Source of the DNA: Hyphomicrobiales bacterium
GTDB lineage: Bacteria; Pseudomonadota; Alphaproteobacteria; Rhizobiales; Devosiaceae
Assembly (NCBI GenBank): GCA_026989045.1
Contig: JALSJY010000236.1
Coordinates: 1 to 8,405, forward strand
Direction: 5' to 3'
Length of the DNA: 8,405 nucleotides
Positions 5,295-8,405 of the stretch are shown here, piece by piece. Position 1 is the stretch's first letter. Every line of letters begins with the position of its first letter. The notes under the pieces are model-generated. The model was not told the DNA's origin, did no database searches, and saw only the letters and a list, made by a program, of their open reading frames with translations. Made by a program: the position numbers and the translations under genes.

Positions 5295-6089
5295 TTATTC
5301 TCCTGTTAACAGGGCTTTTGTTGCATTTAAAATATTATCCTGACGCATCAGGCTTTCACCAACTAAAAAGCTGTTTATACCTGATTTTTGTAAGCGTAAA
5401 AGATCGGCATGGCTTGAAATGCCGCTTTCTGAAACTATTAGTCTGTCATCGGGAATGTTTTTGGCTAATGTTTCGCTCACGCCAAGGTCGGTTTTAAAGG
5501 CTTTTAGGTCACGATTATTTATGCCAATAAGGGTGAAATCTAGCGCTAAGGCCAAGTCCAATTCTGCCTGATTATGCACTTCGCATAAAATATCCATGCC
5601 CATTTCACTTGCGTTTGCCGCTAATTCACCTGCCAAGCCAACATCAAGCGCTGCCATAATGATGAGAATAGCATCAGCGCCCCATGCGCGAGCTTGCGCC
5701 ACTTGATAAATATCAACCATAAAATCTTTACGTAAAACTGGCAGGGCGCAAGCATTTCTTGCCTCAATCATATATTGTGCTGAGCCTTGAAAAGATGGTT
5801 TGTCTGTAAGCACAGAAAGACAAGCCGCTCCGCCTTTTTCATAAGCTTTTGTGATAGTTTTTGGGTCAAAATCTGCTCGAATAAGTCCCTTAGATGGACT
5901 GGCCTTTTTAACTTCAGCAATCAGGGCAAACTCATTATTTTTTACTTTATTTCGCAAAGCCGCTTCAAAGCCACGAGGTGCGCTGGCGTTTTTGACTAAA
6001 TTTTCAACTTCACTTAAAGGCATTGCCGCTTTTTCAGAAGCTATTTCGTCTTTTTTATAAGCAATGATTTTATCTAAAATATTGGCCAT
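5295..6089 (-). CDS. trpC: Indole-3-glycerol phosphate synthase TrpC
   Basis: 264 residues; a stand-alone (beta/alpha)8 barrel, not fused to TrpF. It closes the indole ring by decarboxylating CdRP in tryptophan synthesis, in the cytoplasm. Catalytic landmarks by comparison with the well-studied archaeal enzyme: E59 and K61 in IAEVKKASPSKG, K121 in LRKDFM, E170 in CEVH, N191 in INNRDL, E221-S222 in VSESGI; the phosphate loop is FLVGESLM (241-248). All are present. The start overlaps the trpD stop in TAATG, so re-initiating ribosomes likely translate it; the nearest purine-rich site, GAGG, is 13 bases upstream. No trpF, trpB or trpA follows; instead the operon turns to molybdenum cofactor genes, as known in other Alphaproteobacteria. 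Confidence 0.97.
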   Translation of the reverse strand: MANILDKIIAYKKDEIASEKAAMPLSEVENLVKNASAPRGFEAALRNKVKNNEFALIAEVKKASPSKGLIRADFDPKTITKAYEKGGAACLSVLTDKPSFQGSAQYMIEARNACALPVLRKDFMVDIYQVAQARAWGADAILIIMAALDVGLAGELAANASEMGMDILCEVHNQAELDLALALDFTLIGINNRDLKAFKTDLGVSETLAKNIPDDRLIVSESGISSHADLLRLQKSGINSFLVGESLMRQDNILNATKALLTGE

Positions 6090-7099
6090 TAGCTGTTAGA
6101 TACCTCAATCAGTTTTTCAAGCGTGTTAAGCGCCGCTCCATCATCAATTATCTTCTCGCCAAGCGCCACTCCAGCCTTAAGATTATCTACTTTACCAGCC
6201 ACAATGAAACTAGCCGCTGCATTAAACAAAACAATATCACGATAGGGAGATTTTTTGCCCTCTAATAATAGTTTTAACTGTACCGCATTATGCTTTGGAT
6301 CGCCGCCAGTTAAATTTTTTGGCTCTGCAATTGGCAGGCCTGCATCTTTTGGGCTGATTGTAAATGAGCGTAATGAGTCGTTTTCAATCGCTGTTACAAA
6401 AGTTTTACCAGTTGTAGTGATTTCATCTAAGCCATCACTGCCATGCACTACCCAAGCACTGGTTGCGCCATTAGCAAGTAGGGCGCTGGCAACAGGCTCT
6501 ACCCATTGCCTATCATATACACCAAGTAAGTATTGCTTTACCCCAGCAGGGTTAGATTGCGGGCCAAGCAGGTTAAACATAGTGCGCACACCAAGCTCTG
6601 CCCGCACTGGACCAACATATTTCATGCTCAAATGATGGTTTGGGGCAAACATAAAGCCAATATTGGCCTGATTGATGCAGTATGAAATCTGCTTAGGGTC
6701 AAGATCAAGCTTCACACCAAGCGCTTGCAAGGCCTCTGAGCTACCAGATTTAGATGAAAGCGCCTTATTGCCATGCTTTGCTACTGGCACGTCCGCACCT
6801 GCTACGACTATTGCTGTGGCGGTGGAAATATTTAACGTTCCCATGCCATCGCCACCCGTGCCGACAATATCAATGGCATTATCTGGTGCTTTTACGGGTA
6901 GCATTTTTTCTCTTAGGATTGAAACAGCGGCGGCAATTTCCTCAACCGTTTCTCCCTTTACGCGCAACCCCATTAGAAAAGCGCCAATTTGTGCAGCGCT
7001 GGCCTCTCCCGACATGATGATATTCATTGCATCAAGCATATCTTGCTTAGTTAAATCTTTGCCTTCGCTAAGGCTATTAAGAGCTGATTTAATATTCAT
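6089..7099 (-). CDS. trpD: Anthranilate phosphoribosyltransferase TrpD
   Basis: 336 residues, the typical length of monofunctional TrpD with no glutaminase domain attached. It transfers ribose phosphate from PRPP to anthranilate. Visible: the N-terminal helical domain with GEASAAQIGAFLMGLRVKGET (31-51), the PRPP/Mg loop GTGGDGMGTLNIST (80-93), KHGNKALSSKSGSSE (108-122), MKYVGPVRAELGVRT (159-173) with the anthranilate-site Arg, NLLGPQSNPA (176-185) and the metal-binding DE in GLDEIT (223-228). The ATG shares one base with the trpG stop (TAATG), and GGGA sits eight bases ahead as a ribosome site. It ends on the first base of the trpC start codon. Intact and standard. Confidence 0.97.
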   Translation of the reverse strand: MNIKSALNSLSEGKDLTKQDMLDAMNIIMSGEASAAQIGAFLMGLRVKGETVEEIAAAVSILREKMLPVKAPDNAIDIVGTGGDGMGTLNISTATAIVVAGADVPVAKHGNKALSSKSGSSEALQALGVKLDLDPKQISYCINQANIGFMFAPNHHLSMKYVGPVRAELGVRTMFNLLGPQSNPAGVKQYLLGVYDRQWVEPVASALLANGATSAWVVHGSDGLDEITTTGKTFVTAIENDSLRSFTISPKDAGLPIAEPKNLTGGDPKHNAVQLKLLLEGKKSPYRDIVLFNAAASFIVAGKVDNLKAGVALGEKIIDDGAALNTLEKLIEVSNS

Positions 7100-7716
7100 T
7101 ATATTGATCCCTTTAAATGAAATTTATCTGCAATATTCATAAAGTTAGTCAAAATTTCTAAACCAAATTGTGAGGATATGCTTTCTGGGTGAAACTGCAC
7201 TCCAAATATTGAATAATCCCTATGCGACAAACCCATTATTGCACCATCTTGAGTAAAAGCGATAATCTCTAACTCATTAGGAAGCGTTTCTTTTTCAATT
7301 GCTAAAGAATGATAACGAGTAGCAATAAAGTCATTTTTCAGACCTTTAAAAATACTTTTGCCTTGGTGCGAAATTGGTGAGGTTTTGCCATGCATTAAAC
7401 TTGGAGCACCAATCACTTTGCCGCCAAATGCCTGCCCGATTGATTGCATGCCTAAACAAACACCAAAAATTGGAATTTCACTTTTAAAACGTTTAATCAA
7501 GTCCACGCAAATCCCAGCCTCATTCGGTGTGCATGGGCCAGGGGAAAGAATGATTGCATGGGGAGAGATTTTGGCAATTTCAGCAAGAGAGATTTTGTCA
7601 TTGCGAAAAACTTCAATTTCTACATTTTCAAGTTCACCAATTAGATGCACGAGATTATAAGTAAAGCTGTCATAATTATCGATGACTAGAATTTTTCTTT
7701 TAGGGGTATTGTTCAT
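7099..7716 (-). CDS. trpG: Anthranilate synthase component II, glutamine amidotransferase TrpG
   Basis: 205 residues, a class I glutamine amidotransferase that supplies ammonia to TrpE. Signature order: VIDNYDSFTYNLV (11-23), LSPGPCTPNEAGI (57-69), nucleophile C87 in GVCLGMQ, GKVIGAPSLMHGK (99-111), and H176/E178 of the triad in VQFHPES (173-179). A PabA-like role in folate synthesis is possible, since the subfamilies are close, but its position between trpE and trpD makes tryptophan synthesis the main call. Its ATG overlaps the trpE stop in ATGA. Being a separate gene, it differs from the fused TrpEG of rhizobia. Confidence 0.95.
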   Translation of the reverse strand: MNNTPKRKILVIDNYDSFTYNLVHLIGELENVEIEVFRNDKISLAEIAKISPHAIILSPGPCTPNEAGICVDLIKRFKSEIPIFGVCLGMQSIGQAFGGKVIGAPSLMHGKTSPISHQGKSIFKGLKNDFIATRYHSLAIEKETLPNELEIIAFTQDGAIMGLSHRDYSIFGVQFHPESISSQFGLEILTNFMNIADKFHLKGSI

Positions 7717-8405
7717 TGACCAAACTCGCTCTCATTAGCATAGCGAATGGCCTCTGTTGCGGCACTAAATAGAGCGCGGGCTTTATTTTCACACTCTAAT
7801 TGCTCTAACTCTGGCTTCGAATCTGCAACAATTCCTGCGCCCGCCTGCACATATAATTTTTTATCTTTTAGGATAGCTGTGCGTAATACAATACAAGTGT
7901 CCATTGTGCCATCTGCGCCAAAATAGCCAACACATCCGCCATATATGCCGCGTCGTGATTTTTCTAATTCATCAATAATTTCCATTGCCCTAACTTTTGG
8001 CGCGCCAGACACTGTGCCAGCAGGAAAACCAGCGCTTAATGCATCAACAAAATCATATTTTGCGTCCAAAACACCAATCACATTTGAGACAATATGCATT
8101 ACGTGTGAGTAATATTCTAAAAAGAACTTATCGGTAACTTTAATTGAGCCTATTTTTGCAACACGCCCAACATCATTTCGCCCAAGATCAAGCAACATAA
8201 GATGCTCTGCCAATTCTTTTGGGTCAGATAATAATTCATCGGCCATTTCTTTATCATGTGCTGGTGTTTTTCCGCGTTTTCTTGTGCCTGCAATTGGGCG
8301 AATAGTTATTTCTCTATCCTTATCAACTCTAACCAGTATTTCAGGACTTGAGCCAGCAATAGAAAAATCCTCAAAATCTAAAAAATACATATAAGGTGAA
8401 GGATT
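7713..8405 (-). CDS. trpE: Anthranilate synthase component I TrpE, partial (N-terminus beyond window)
   Basis: The frame is open from the window edge (first codon AAT, 8405-8403) to TGA at 7713, giving the last 230 residues of a protein usually near 500. It starts within the family motif NPSPYM, so the ATG at 8390 is an internal Met, not the start. The chorismate-binding domain is well preserved: GSSPEILV, RPIAGTRKRG, LLDLGRNDVGRV, SHVMHIVSNV, FPAGTVSGAPKVRAMEIIDE, RRGIYGGCVGYFG, and QAGAGIVADSKPELEQLECENKA in parts near the end. It converts chorismate plus ammonia to anthranilate with TrpG. PabB or other chorismate enzymes share the fold, but the trpGDC context supports TrpE. The regulatory N-terminus and the operon promoter or leader are not in view. 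Confidence 0.94.
   Translation of the reverse strand, partial: NPSPYMYFLDFEDFSIAGSSPEILVRVDKDREITIRPIAGTRKRGKTPAHDKEMADELLSDPKELAEHLMLLDLGRNDVGRVAKIGSIKVTDKFFLEYYSHVMHIVSNVIGVLDAKYDFVDALSAGFPAGTVSGAPKVRAMEIIDELEKSRRGIYGGCVGYFGADGTMDTCIVLRTAILKDKKLYVQAGAGIVADSKPELEQLECENKARALFSAATEAIRYANESEFGQ

Noticed and set aside
5302..5313. Perfect 12-base palindrome CCTGTTAACAGG over the moaC ribosome site
   Set aside because: A 12-base palindrome without spacer is expected about twice by chance in 8.4 kb, and it lies in coding sequence at the trpC end.

Overview
The window looks like chromosomal housekeeping DNA from an AT-rich alphaproteobacterium. Four signs point there: the F1-ATPase inhibitor zeta (DUF1476 family), which is typical of that class; a LexA of alphaproteobacterial type with direct-repeat GTTC-N7-GTTC operators; the gene order trpG-trpD-trpC-moaC-moeA-lexA; and a PurC with alphaproteobacterial wording. 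Separate trpE and trpG genes argue against the rhizobial lineages that carry a fused TrpEG. Genus cannot be read from the sequence. I see no mobile element, CRISPR array, tRNA or rRNA.

Left part (1-2310, minus strand): purC and purS, for purine synthesis, are followed by a possible 26-codon membrane or signal-like microORF. Then comes the N-terminal 265 codons of an acyltransferase-3 family membrane protein that runs off the window start. A perfect 19-bp inverted repeat directly abuts the acyltransferase start codon. The purQ and purL genes that often follow purS are not here.

Middle (2311-2700, plus strand): one gene for the ATPase inhibitor zeta is divergent from purC. Its stop codon lies inside a perfect 12-bp hairpin, and a rho-independent terminator follows about 40 bases later.

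Right part (2795-8405, minus strand): a compact run trpE (partial)-trpG-trpD-trpC-moaC-moeA-lexA. The first six genes touch or overlap (ATGA, TAATG, TAATG, 4-base gap, 8-base overlap), so they are almost surely one translationally coupled operon. It makes anthranilate from chorismate and carries it to indole-glycerol phosphate. It also encodes two molybdenum cofactor steps, cyclic pyranopterin monophosphate formation and molybdate insertion. lexA lies 83 bases downstream behind its own promoter region, which holds two SOS boxes in opposite orientation. No terminator separates moeA from lexA, so lexA may be transcribed both from its own promoter and by read-through.

No clearly new multi-gene system is visible. 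The observations most worth checking are the hairpin at the acyltransferase start, the Tyr at the usual catalytic His position of that protein, the microORF with a duplicated ribosome-binding region, and the double SOS operator.
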